DNA from: Streptomyces sp. S3(2020)
Lineage (GTDB): Bacteria; Actinomycetota; Actinomycetes; Streptomycetales; Streptomycetaceae
Direction of reading: 5' to 3'
Assembly (NCBI RefSeq): GCF_013044505.1
Contig: NZ_JABERD010000018.1
Coordinates: 1 to 64,000, forward strand
Length of the DNA: 64,000 bases
Every line of letters starts with the position of its first letter. Within the stretch, counting starts at the first letter, position 1. The notes below the pieces were generated by a model. That model had not been told where the DNA came from. It ran no database searches and was given only the letters and a program-made list of their open reading frames with translations. Positions 49,093 through 60,012 of this stretch are shown piece after piece. The translations under genes and the position numbers were made by a program.

Positions 49093-49467
49093 ATGTCCAT
49101 GCGCTGTCTTCTCGTCGATGACAGCATCCGCTTCCTGGAGGCCGCGCGCACTCTGCTGGAGCGCGACGGGATACCCGTCGTCGGCGTCGCCATGTCAGGT
49201 TCGGAGGCTCTGGCACGGGCCACTGAACTGGCCCCTGACATCGTCCTGGTGGATCTCGACCTCAACGGGGAGAACGGCTTCGACCTCGCGGTGGAGCTCG
49301 CCGGCAATGTCACGTCCGTGATCATCCTGATCTCCACACACTCCCTGGACGACTTCGAGGAACTCATCGCCGCCAGCCCGGCACGCGGGTTTCTTCACAA
49401 GTCCGCGCTCTCCGCCGAGGCGATCAGAGACGTACTGGGCAACGACGGCCCGGGCGCGCCGACTTGA
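49093..49467 (+). CDS. Receiver-only response regulator (CheY-like)
   Basis: 124 residues, a single complete receiver domain: Asp9/Asp10 (LLVDDS), phospho-acceptor Asp54 (VLVDLDLNGENG), Ser81-Thr82 (LISTHS) and Lys103 (FLHKSAL). There is no output domain. Such proteins act in phosphorelays or by binding partners. It is divergent from the lipoprotein/kinase unit and shares its putative operator, so it may take part in the same relay. Confidence 0.88.
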   Translation: MSMRCLLVDDSIRFLEAARTLLERDGIPVVGVAMSGSEALARATELAPDIVLVDLDLNGENGFDLAVELAGNVTSVIILISTHSLDDFEELIAASPARGFLHKSALSAEAIRDVLGNDGPGAPT

Positions 49468-49665
49468 CTTCTCCGGGCCGCATCCCGGCCAGGAGTGCGT
49501 GCCTGTTGGGCATGAGGTGTTGTCGGGACTTGGTCAACACGCTTCAATGCGGGGGAACTCGGGACCGTGAAGAGCGGCGTACGGATGTGAAGACGCCTCC
49601 GGTCCCGGTGCGAATCCGCACGAACGGTCTGACCAGCCGTCGTGACCACACAGAAAGGCCCCTGC

Positions 49666-50622
49666 ATGCCGCACGCCACACAGCACGGGGACGTTTCCGC
49701 CGTCGCCGACGCGGAACTGGACACGGCCCTGCGAGGCGGCCCTTTCCATGTCGCCCTGCGGGCGGCGATCGCCGCCCGCGGACTGCCGCTCCAGCGCGTG
49801 CAGCACCATCTGTCGCGCTACGGGGTCAAGGTCGGCGTCACCAGCCTGAGTTACTGGCAGCAGGGTGCGCGCCGGCCCCAGCGCCCCGAGTCGCTGCGCG
49901 CGGTACGGGCCCTGGAGGAGATCCTCCAGCTGCCGGAGGAGTCACTGATCCGGCTGCTCGCCGAGGCCGACGCCCACGCGGCCGGCCAGCGCCCCGCCGT
50001 CCGCTCCTACCGCTCCCTCGTCGAGGCCTCCGGCGTACTGGAGCGGCTGCTGGCCGAGCTGGACTCACCGCCGGACGGCGGGCTGCACACCCTCGGGCAC
50101 CACGAGCGGGTACGGATAGGGGGGCGCCGGGAGCTGCTCGGGCGCGAGTCGCACCACATCGTGCGCGCCTACAAGGACGGAGTCGACCGGTTCGTGGCCG
50201 TGCACCACGGCGACCCGGGGTGCGCGCCGGAGCGCATACAGGTGCACGCCTTGGAGAACTGCCGCACGGGACGCGTCCGCTCCCACCACGAGACCGGCGT
50301 GCTCGTGGCCGAGCTGCTCTTCGACACACGGCTGCGGGCCGGCGACACCTTCCTGTTCCGCTACGGCGTCGAGGACGGCACGGCGGGTGTCTCCCGCGAG
50401 TACATCCGCGGGTTCGGCCCGTCCGGCGGGCAGTACGCGCTCCAGGTGCGGTTCGACGAGAACGTGCTGCCGGCCCGCTGCCACCGGTTCACCCAGCACT
50501 CGGCGGCGGCCCCGCGCAGTGGACGCCAGGAGCTGGCGCTCACCGGGACGCACCGGTCGGTGCACATCGTCGAGCCACGGGTGCGGACGGGGATCGTGGG
50601 GATCGGCTGGGACTGGGAGTGA
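49666..50622 (+). CDS. Helix-turn-helix (XRE-like) regulatory protein
   Basis: 318 residues from the ATG at 49666. An XRE-type helix-turn-helix is likely at ~20-90 (HVALRAAIAARGLPLQRVQHHL and SLSYWQQGARRPQRPESLRAVRALEEIL). The remaining ~220 residues are a beta-rich region without known motifs (VHALENCRTGRVRSHHETG, RYGVEDGTAGVSREYIRGFG). I recognise it as a type seen in Streptomyces, but its target and ligand are unknown. The inverted repeat GTGTTG-N12-CAACAC near 49517-49540 could be its own operator. Confidence 0.72.
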   Translation: MPHATQHGDVSAVADAELDTALRGGPFHVALRAAIAARGLPLQRVQHHLSRYGVKVGVTSLSYWQQGARRPQRPESLRAVRALEEILQLPEESLIRLLAEADAHAAGQRPAVRSYRSLVEASGVLERLLAELDSPPDGGLHTLGHHERVRIGGRRELLGRESHHIVRAYKDGVDRFVAVHHGDPGCAPERIQVHALENCRTGRVRSHHETGVLVAELLFDTRLRAGDTFLFRYGVEDGTAGVSREYIRGFGPSGGQYALQVRFDENVLPARCHRFTQHSAAAPRSGRQELALTGTHRSVHIVEPRVRTGIVGIGWDWE

Positions 50623-50639
50623 GCTGTCGGGAGCCCGCC

Positions 50640-50671
50640 TGACGTAAACGCTTGCGCAAGCGTTTACGTCA
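50640..50671. promoter_or_regulatory. 32-bp perfect palindrome upstream of the LacI-family gene
   Basis: The arms 50640-50655 (TGACGTAAACGCTTGC) and 50656-50671 are exact reverse complements with no spacer. The centre contains the CG-rich half-sites typical of LacI-family operators. It lies ~120 bp before the regulator start. A second role as terminator for the preceding gene (stop at 50622) cannot be excluded. Confidence 0.72.
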
Positions 50672-50790
50672 GCGGTCGGATGGGATATGTTCCCGGCTTG
50701 AGGGGGTCTGCCGAGGGGCCTGCCGAGGGGTGTCGCCCGAGGGCTGTCCGGGAGGACCGCCCTGGAGGACTTGCCCGGGAGGAGAACGTC

Positions 50791-51813
50791 ATGCCGACGA
50801 TGGCCGATGTGGCGCGCAGCGCGGGCGTGTCCGTGGCGACCGTCTCGCACGTGCTCAACGACACCCGGCCGGTGCTCCCGCACACCCGTCAGGCCGTCCT
50901 GGACGCCATCGACGAGCTCGGTTACACACCCAACACGCTGGCCCGCTCCCTGGTGACCTCCCGCACCCGGTCCATCGGGCTCGCGGTGTCGGCGATCAGC
51001 AATCCGTACTTCACGGAGATCCTCCAGGGCGTCGAGGCCGAGGTCCTGGAACGCGGCTACAGCCTGCTGATCGCCGACCCGCACGACGACCCCGTCCATG
51101 AGCGCAAGGTCGTCCAACTCCTGCACGAGCGGCGGGTGGACGGCATGATCGTGGCGCCCTCCGTGGACCCCAAAGAACTGCTGGCCTACCTCGGCCGCCA
51201 TGCCGTACCCACGGTGCTCCTCGACCGTGTCGTCGACACCGCGCCGCCCTTCGACCAGGTCTGCGCCGAGAGCACCGCGCCGATGAGCGAGCTGGTCGCC
51301 CATCTCGCGGTCCTCGGCCACCGACGGATCGGGCTGGTGGCGGGTCTGCCCGGGCTCAGCACCAGCAGCGAGCGGATCGCCGGGTACCGTGGCGGGCTCG
51401 CGGCCGCCGGGCTGGCGTACGACGAAGGGCTCGTGGTCCACGGCGACTCCGCGTCGGCCGGTGCCGAGCGGGCCACCGCGACCCTGCTGGCCCTCCCGGA
51501 GCCGCCGACGGCACTCGTCACCGCCAACAACGCGATGACCATCGGCGCGCTGCGCGCCCTGCGCGACCACGGTCTCGCCGTGCCCGACGACATCGCGCTG
51601 TGCTGCTTCGACGACTTCGCCTGGGCCGACCTCTTCTCCCCCAGGCTCACCGCCATCGCCCAGCCCAGCAAGGAGATCGGCGCCCGGGCGGTGCGGGTGC
51701 TCCTGGACCGCCTGGCCGATCCGGACCGGCCGGCCCGGACGGTCCGTCTGCCCTGTGACCTCGTGCATCGCACGTCGTGCGGGTGCTCCGAGGAGGCGGT
51801 GGTGTCCGAATGA
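50791..51813 (+). CDS. LacI-family transcriptional regulator
   Basis: 340 residues from the ATG at 50791 (GGGAGGAG 8 nt upstream). N-terminal LacI helix-turn-helix TMADVARSAGVSVATVSHVLN, hinge SLVTSRTRSIGLAV, then a periplasmic-binding-protein-like sensor domain (AISNPYFTEILQGVEAEV, TALVTANNAMTIGALRAL, CFDDFAWADLFSPRLT). Such regulators usually repress sugar-use genes until a sugar binds. The likely target is the PfkB kinase gene 228 nt downstream and its own promoter, through the 32-bp palindrome. Confidence 0.93.
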   Translation: MPTMADVARSAGVSVATVSHVLNDTRPVLPHTRQAVLDAIDELGYTPNTLARSLVTSRTRSIGLAVSAISNPYFTEILQGVEAEVLERGYSLLIADPHDDPVHERKVVQLLHERRVDGMIVAPSVDPKELLAYLGRHAVPTVLLDRVVDTAPPFDQVCAESTAPMSELVAHLAVLGHRRIGLVAGLPGLSTSSERIAGYRGGLAAAGLAYDEGLVVHGDSASAGAERATATLLALPEPPTALVTANNAMTIGALRALRDHGLAVPDDIALCCFDDFAWADLFSPRLTAIAQPSKEIGARAVRVLLDRLADPDRPARTVRLPCDLVHRTSCGCSEEAVVSE

Positions 51814-52041
51814 CGGCTGTCCGAGGTGTGCGAGGGGGCCAGGCGCGCGAGAGGGCCGAGAGGTGCGAGGGGGCCGAGGTGTCCCGGCAGCAGCCGGCCG
51901 AGGAAGCCGGGATGTCCGGACAGCGACTGACCCAGGAAGCCGGGGCGGTCCAACGGCAGCCGCCCGAGGGGCGGTTGCCCTCTCCCCCGTCTGTCTCCGT
52001 ACCGCAGGACAGCCCCGCAAGCCCGAGAAAGGAACCTGCTC

Positions 52042-52953
52042 GTGATCGTCGTCGCCGGTGAGGCCCTCATCGACCTGGTACCGCAGGGCACGGGAGCCCT
52101 GGCGGGACTGACGCCGGCGCTCGGCGGCGGCCCGTACAACACGGCCGTCGCCCTCGGCCGCCTCGGCTCCCCCGCCGCCTTCTGCTCCCGTACGTCGTCC
52201 GACGCCTTCGGCGAAGCCCTGCTCGACAGGCTGCGGCGGGCGTCGGTGGACGTGTCGGCGGTGCAGCGCGGGCCCGAACCGACCACCCTGGCGGTCGCCA
52301 CGATCGACGCGAGTGGCTCGGCCGCCTACTCCTTCTATGTCGAGGGCACCGCCGACCGCCTGTTCGCGGCCCCCGCCGAGCTCCCCGCCGGTACGCGCGC
52401 GGTGTCCTTCGGCACCTGCTCGCTCGTCCTGGAGCCGGGGGCCAGCGCCTACGAGGAACTCATGCGGACCGCGGCCGCGCGGGGTGTGTTCACCGCGCTC
52501 GACCCGAACATCCGGGCCGGGCTGATCCCCGATCCGGACGCCTACCGGGCCCGGTTCAAGAGCTGGCTGCCTTCGGTGTCACTGCTCAAGCTCTCCGAAG
52601 AGGACGCGCAGTGGCTGGGCGGCACCCCGAGCGAGTGGCTGGCCGCGGGACCTTCGGCCGTCGTGATCACGCGAGGCGGTGACGGTCTGACCGCGTTCAC
52701 CCGGGATGGCTCGGCGCACTCCGTGCCGGGCGAGAAGGTCGACGTCGTCGACACGATCGGGGCCGGTGACACGGTGAACGCGGCGCTCCTGCACGGTCTG
52801 TCCGTCCGGGACGCCCTGTCCGCCGAGGCGCTCCTGGGACTGGGCGCCGACGGCTGGACAGAGCTGCTGCGATTCGCGGCGCGGGCGGCCGCGATCACCT
52901 GCTCCCGGGCGGGGGCGGAACCGCCGTACGCCTCCGAACTCGGGGACTTGTAG
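52042..52953 (+). CDS. PfkB-family sugar kinase (fructokinase/ribokinase-like)
   Basis: 303 residues from the GTG at 52042 (AAGGAA upstream). N-terminal PfkB signature region GGGPYNTAVALGRLGSPAAF, and the C-terminal signature VDTIGAGDTVNAALLHGL with the catalytic Asp. It phosphorylates a sugar such as fructose; the exact substrate cannot be read from sequence. It probably belongs with the LacI regulator upstream. A hairpin terminator follows at 53051-53083. Confidence 0.9.
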   Translation: MIVVAGEALIDLVPQGTGALAGLTPALGGGPYNTAVALGRLGSPAAFCSRTSSDAFGEALLDRLRRASVDVSAVQRGPEPTTLAVATIDASGSAAYSFYVEGTADRLFAAPAELPAGTRAVSFGTCSLVLEPGASAYEELMRTAAARGVFTALDPNIRAGLIPDPDAYRARFKSWLPSVSLLKLSEEDAQWLGGTPSEWLAAGPSAVVITRGGDGLTAFTRDGSAHSVPGEKVDVVDTIGAGDTVNAALLHGLSVRDALSAEALLGLGADGWTELLRFAARAAAITCSRAGAEPPYASELGDL

Positions 52954-53050
52954 GGGGCGTTCGGCCTTTCCGCCGGTTTCGCTGATTCCACTGTTCAGGA
53001 GTCAAGGTGCGTCGCGGCCGCAGGGATCGGGCGGCTGATCTTGCAACGAT

Positions 53051-53083
53051 CGGCGCCCCGCGGGGAGTTCCCACGGGGCGCCG
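53051..53083 (+). terminator. Intrinsic terminator after the sugar kinase gene
   Basis: A 10-bp stem (53051-53060, CGGCGCCCCG, and 53074-53083) has a 13-nt loop and is followed by AACTTTT. It lies between the convergent kinase and uvrA genes and could serve both. Confidence 0.7.
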
Positions 53084-53122
53084 AACTTTTCCGGATTTCT
53101 CAGGACCTGTTGCCCATGGGCC

Positions 53123-56212
<3,090 letters not shown>

Positions 56213-56240
56213 GCCGGTCCGCACCTTTCTTGAGAAGAAG

Positions 56241-56285
56241 TGACAGGGGCGAGGCCCCCGTGCTGACAGGGGCGAGGCCCCGTGC
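56241..56285. repeat. Tandem duplicated GC hairpin upstream of uvrA
   Basis: The unit TGACAGGGGCGAGGCCCCGTGC occurs twice head to tail (56241-56263 with one extra C, and 56264-56285). Each copy can fold GGGGC/GCCCC. A run of five T follows the second copy on the plus strand. Confidence 0.65.
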
Positions 56286-56422
56286 TTTTTCAGACTAGGG
56301 GGAGCCACTGACAACGCCGGTCGGATTCCCGGATGCATAACAATCCCCGGCCATCCAGCATGCCCGACGCCGCTGTCGACCATATAGCACGTGCATTCGA
56401 TTTACGGCACTGCTTCACCACC

Positions 56423-56451
56423 TTCACCCAAAGGTGTGGCGGGGCTAGTGT
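56423..56451 (+). promoter_or_regulatory. Promoter of a leaderless maleylpyruvate-isomerase-like gene
   Basis: TTCACC (56423-56428), a 17-bp spacer and TAGTGT (56446-56451) precede the ATG at 56459 by 7 nt, so the transcript should begin at or one base from the start codon. No Shine-Dalgarno sequence is present. Confidence 0.6.
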
Positions 56452-56458
56452 CAGCAGC

Positions 56459-57145
56459 ATGATTGATCACGCGCATGACCTGGCGTCTGTACGTGACGCG
56501 ACGGAACGGCTGCTCACCGCAGCCGCCAAACTGGACAACGCGTCTGTGACCGAGCCGTCACGGCTTCCCGGGTGGACCCGCGGCCACGTCCTCGCCCACC
56601 TCGCCCGCAACGCGGACGCCCTGGTGAACGTTCTGGAGGGCAGGCCCATGTACGCCTCCGGGGAGACCAGGGACGCCGACATCGACCGGGACGCCCCGCG
56701 CTCCCTCGACGTCCAGCTCACCGACGTCCGTGACAGCGCCGCCCGCTTCCAGGAGGCGGGAGCCGCCCCGGCCGACTGGTCGCGCGTCGTGCAACTGCGC
56801 AACGGGGTCACCGACGCGGCGGCCCGGGTGCCGTTCCGGCGGTGGGTGGAGGTGGAACTGCACCATGTGGACCTAGGGATCGGATACGAGCTGGAGGACG
56901 TGCCCGCGGAGTTCGCGGAGCGGGAGATCGCCTTTCTCGCCGACCGGTTCACCGGACACCCCGACGTACCGCCGACCCGTCTGACGGACGACACGCACGC
57001 GTGGACCACGGGCCGGGTGGCGGAGGCTCCCGTGGTCACGGTGACGGGATCCCCCGCCGACCTGCTCGGCTGGCTCGCCGGACGCCGGAACGGATCGGGG
57101 CTGAGGGTGGAGGGCGGAACGCTGCCGGAGCTTCCTCCGCTGTAG
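56459..57145 (+). CDS. Mycothiol-dependent maleylpyruvate isomerase-like protein
   Basis: 228 residues of the actinobacterial MDMPI/DinB-like family. The N-terminal helix bundle carries LTAAAKLDNASVTEPSRLPGWTRGHVLAHLARNADAL, whose His is the usual metal ligand, and later WVEVELHHVDLGIGY supplies further His ligands. Family members use mycothiol as cofactor in isomerase or thiol-transfer reactions; most have unknown substrates. The start at 56459 fits the promoter spacing. It ends 21 nt before the metallo-hydrolase gene, which has its own -10 element. Confidence 0.85.
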   Translation: MIDHAHDLASVRDATERLLTAAAKLDNASVTEPSRLPGWTRGHVLAHLARNADALVNVLEGRPMYASGETRDADIDRDAPRSLDVQLTDVRDSAARFQEAGAAPADWSRVVQLRNGVTDAAARVPFRRWVEVELHHVDLGIGYELEDVPAEFAEREIAFLADRFTGHPDVPPTRLTDDTHAWTTGRVAEAPVVTVTGSPADLLGWLAGRRNGSGLRVEGGTLPELPPL

Positions 57146-57153
57146 GGGCGCCC

Positions 57154-57159
57154 TAGACT
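57154..57159 (+). promoter_or_regulatory. -10 element for a leaderless metallo-hydrolase mRNA
   Basis: TAGACT is followed by 7 nt and the ATG at 57167. The arrangement is the same as at 56446 and 9992. Confidence 0.5.
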
Positions 57160-57166
57160 GACCGTC

Positions 57167-57823
57167 ATGACGTACAGCGGACAGGTCACGGTCGGCGGCC
57201 CGGCGGACGTGCACGAGCTCAAGGACCTGATGATCACCAAGATCGCGGTCGGTCCCATGAACAACAACGCCTATCTGCTGCGCTGTCGGGCCACGGACGC
57301 ACAGCTGCTGATCGACGCGGCCAACGACGCGGAGACACTGATCGGCATGATCGGTGACGACGGCATCGCGTCTGTCGTCACCACGCACCAGCACGGCGAC
57401 CACTGGCAGGCCCTCGCCCGCGTCGTCGACGCCACCGGCGCCCGTACGTACGCGGGCCGGGAGGACGCCACCGGCATCCCCGTGCCGACCGACGTCCTCG
57501 TCGACGACGGCGACACCATCCGGGTGGGGCGTGTGGAACTGACCGCTCGCCACCTGGTCGGCCACACGCCCGGCTCGATCGCGCTCGTCTACGACGACCC
57601 GCACGGTCACCCCCATGTGTTCACCGGTGACTGCCTCTTCCCCGGCGGCGTGGGCAACACCCGCAAGGATCCTGAGGCGTTCGCAAGTCTGATCCACGAC
57701 GTGGAGACGAAGATCTTCGACGTCCTGCCGGACGAGACGTGGGTCTACCCGGGCCACGGCAACGACACATCGCTCGGCGCCGAGCGCCCCCAGCTGCCGG
57801 AGTGGCACGCGCGCGGGTGGTGA
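57167..57823 (+). CDS. Metallo-beta-lactamase-fold hydrolase (glyoxalase II-like)
   Basis: 218 residues. The metal-binding HxHxDH motif is at 74-79 (THQHGDHWQ), with later ligands in GHTPGSIALVY, FTGDCLFPGG and YPGHGND. The order matches hydroxyacylglutathione-hydrolase-type enzymes. Next to a mycothiol-linked protein it could hydrolyse a mycothiol thioester, which is inference from context. ATG at 57167. Confidence 0.88.
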   Translation: MTYSGQVTVGGPADVHELKDLMITKIAVGPMNNNAYLLRCRATDAQLLIDAANDAETLIGMIGDDGIASVVTTHQHGDHWQALARVVDATGARTYAGREDATGIPVPTDVLVDDGDTIRVGRVELTARHLVGHTPGSIALVYDDPHGHPHVFTGDCLFPGGVGNTRKDPEAFASLIHDVETKIFDVLPDETWVYPGHGNDTSLGAERPQLPEWHARGW

Positions 57824-57947
57824 ACGACGGGGGGCGCGACGAATTCCCACACGCCGGGGCGTAACACCCCTCGCGCGCCCCGCGCACAACACACCTTCAC
57901 GCGCCACATCTTCGCGCCCCCGGCGCGCACACCTTCGCACGCGCCCC

Positions 57948-57964
57948 GTGTGAACCGTTCACAC
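57948..57964. promoter_or_regulatory. Perfect 17-bp palindrome
   Basis: GTGTGAACCGTTCACAC has 8-bp arms around a single C. It lies ~268 bp before the binding-protein gene. No known regulator is assigned. Confidence 0.45.
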
Positions 57965-58112
57965 ACGCCGGTGTCCTGCGCACGCTCCCCGCGCACATGG
58001 TTGCGCGGTCAACTGGCAGTAGCCCCGCACAGGATGACGGCTCCTGCGCGGCAAGGGCCGCCGGTCTTTCGATCCCCGCCCTCGGCCGGCGGCCCCGGCG
58101 ACGCGCACCGAA

Positions 58113-58151
58113 GGCGTTTCCAGAGGGCGTTCGCAGAGGACGTTCACAAGA
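58113..58151 (+). repeat. Three tandem 13-bp direct repeats
   Basis: GGCGTTTCCAGAG, GGCGTTCGCAGAG and GACGTTCACAAGA are head to tail at 58113-58125, 58126-58138 and 58139-58151, ~80 bp upstream of the ABC importer. They look like iterated binding sites. Confidence 0.55.
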
Positions 58152-58231
58152 ACGCAACACCCGTTCCCAGTATGCGGACAAATGCCGTCGTGACCTCGAC
58201 AAACGGGGCGACCTGCTGTCAATCTCCCGCC

Positions 58232-59119
58232 ATGCACCTCGCCCCCCGCACCCTGCGCCGCGCCGGCGCCGCCGCGACCATAGCCCTGCTCGCCACTGCC
58301 GTCGGCTGCGCGCCGCAGCCGGAGGAGGACTCGGCCGCCAAGCCTTCGGGGTCGTCGACCGGCACCACGTGCGCCAAGGGCAAGCTGGCCACCGAGACGT
58401 CCGGCAAGCTGACGATCGCCACCGACGAGCCCGCGTACGAGCCGTGGTTCAAGGACGACAAGCCCGCCAACGGCAAGGGGTTCGAGTCCGCGGTCGCCTA
58501 CGCCGTGGCGCAGCAGCTCGGCTACGACAAGAGCGCCGTCGTCTGGCAGAGCGTTCCCTTCAACAAGGCGTTCGCGCCCGGTGAGAAGACCTTCGACTTC
58601 GATATCAACCAGGTGTCGATCAGCGCCGAGCGCAAGAAGGCCGTGGACTTCTCGTCCGGCTACTACGACGTGCGTCAGGCCGTCATCGCCCTCAAGGGCA
58701 CCAAGGCCGCGAAGGCGACGAGCATCGCGGACCTGAAGGGCCTCAAGCTGGGCGCCCAGGTCGGCACCACCAGCCTCGACTACATCGAGGACGTGGTGAA
58801 GCCGACGCAGCAGGTCGCCGCGTACGCCAAGAACGACCAGGCCAAGTCCGCCCTGAAGAACGGCCAGGTGGACGCCATCGTCGTCGATCTGCCGACCGCT
58901 TTCTACATCACCGCCGCCGAGGTGACGGACGCCGAGATCGTCGGCCAGTTCGAGAACCAGGGCGGCACGCCGGAGCAGTTCGGCCTCGTCCTCGACAAGG
59001 GCAGCGCGCTCACGTCCTGCGTGACCGCCGCGGTCGACACCCTGCGCGAGAACGGCACGCTGGCGAAGATCGAGCAGCAGTGGCTGTCCGACGCCGTCGA
59101 CGCCCCGGTGCTCAAGTGA
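58232..59119 (+). CDS. Amino-acid ABC transporter substrate-binding lipoprotein
   Basis: 295 residues from the ATG at 58232. Signal peptide with lipobox ATAVGC (Cys26). The family-3 binding fold is clear: LTIATDEPAYEPWFKDDKP, FDFDINQVSISAERKKAVDFS, LKGLKLGAQVGTTSLDYI, NGQVDAIVVDLPTAFY. It captures an amino acid or polar metabolite outside the cell. Its stop overlaps the permease start (GTGA). Confidence 0.9.
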   Translation: MHLAPRTLRRAGAAATIALLATAVGCAPQPEEDSAAKPSGSSTGTTCAKGKLATETSGKLTIATDEPAYEPWFKDDKPANGKGFESAVAYAVAQQLGYDKSAVVWQSVPFNKAFAPGEKTFDFDINQVSISAERKKAVDFSSGYYDVRQAVIALKGTKAAKATSIADLKGLKLGAQVGTTSLDYIEDVVKPTQQVAAYAKNDQAKSALKNGQVDAIVVDLPTAFYITAAEVTDAEIVGQFENQGGTPEQFGLVLDKGSALTSCVTAAVDTLRENGTLAKIEQQWLSDAVDAPVLK

Positions 59120-60012
59120 CGCTCACGAAGGACGGGTCCGGCGCCGAGTCGCCGGACCCGGGCGACGCGTACACGCCCTCCGAGCGGCGGATCGAGCGGG
59201 AACGCCACAAGCGGGTCCGCTCCCGCCGTGCCACGGCGATCGCGGCGCTCTCGACGCTCGTCACGGCCGTCGTCCTCTATCTGGTCGTCGTCAGCGCGCC
59301 GGGCTGGCCGCGCACCAAGGAGACCTTCTTCAACGGGGAGTACGCGCGCGAGGCGTTCCCCAAGGTCCTCGAAGGGTTGTGGCTCAACCTCCGGCTGCTG
59401 CTGATATGCGGTGTGGCCGTGCTGGTCCTCGGCATGCTCATCGCCGTCGCCCGCACCCTGCGTGGCCCGGTGTTCTTCCCGCTGCGGGTGCTGGCGGCCG
59501 CCTACACGGACTTCTTCCGCGGGCTTCCGCTCATCATCAACTTGATGATCGTCGTGCTCGGCGTCCCGGCGCTGCGGCTCCAGGGCGTGACCGTCGACCC
59601 GGTGCTGCTGGGCGGTACGGCGCTGACCCTGACGTACTCGGCGTACGTCGCCGAGGTGTTCCGCGCCGGCATCGAGTCCATCCACCCCTCGCAGCGCGCC
59701 GCGGCCCGCTCGCTCGGCCTCACCAACCGGCAGGCGCTGCGGCACGTGGTGTTGCCGCAGGCCGTACGACGCCAGGTGCCGCCCCTGCTCAACGACCTGG
59801 TGTCGCTCCAGAAGGACACCGGGCTCGTGTCGATCGGCGGTGCGGTGGACGCCGTACGGGCCGCCGACATCATCGTGGGCCGCAGCCTCAACTACACGCC
59901 GTACATCGTCGCGGGTCTGGTCTTCGTCGCACTGACCATCCCGATGACCCGGTTCACGGACTGGGTGACGGCCCGGATGGACCGTCAGCGGGCCCAGGGA
60001 GGGACCACATGA
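59116..60012 (+). CDS. Amino-acid ABC transporter permease (HisM/GlnP type)
   Basis: 298 residues from the GTG at 59116. A ~45-residue charged N-terminus comes before the first helix (AIAALSTLVTAVVLYLVVVS). The permease family block starts at LEGLWLNLRLLLICGVAVLVLG, and the EAA loop is EVFRAGIESIHPSQRAAARSLGLTNRQALRHVVLPQA. A single permease gene implies a homodimer. It overlaps both neighbouring importer genes by 4 nt. Confidence 0.92.
   Translation: MTLTKDGSGAESPDPGDAYTPSERRIERERHKRVRSRRATAIAALSTLVTAVVLYLVVVSAPGWPRTKETFFNGEYAREAFPKVLEGLWLNLRLLLICGVAVLVLGMLIAVARTLRGPVFFPLRVLAAAYTDFFRGLPLIINLMIVVLGVPALRLQGVTVDPVLLGGTALTLTYSAYVAEVFRAGIESIHPSQRAAARSLGLTNRQALRHVVLPQAVRRQVPPLLNDLVSLQKDTGLVSIGGAVDAVRAADIIVGRSLNYTPYIVAGLVFVALTIPMTRFTDWVTARMDRQRAQGGTT

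Larger units (their letters stand above)
57824..58231. other. ~400-bp interval upstream of the amino-acid ABC importer
   Basis: No gene is supported. It contains imperfect repeats of a CACACCTTC(G/A)CGCGCC-like unit around 57885-57947, a perfect palindrome at 57948-57964 and three 13-bp direct repeats at 58113-58151. This density of repeats suggests a regulated promoter for the importer. Confidence 0.5.

Noticed and set aside
56213..56400. A LexA/SOS box upstream of uvrA
   Set aside because: Only a GCACGTGC palindrome and unrelated hairpins are visible; nothing fits the actinobacterial SOS consensus well enough to report.
57950..58231. An N-terminal extension of the amino-acid binding lipoprotein from an upstream ATG
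   Set aside because: It would bury the signal peptide and lipobox 94 residues inside the protein and run through the promoter repeats; the ATG at 58232 is the sensible start.
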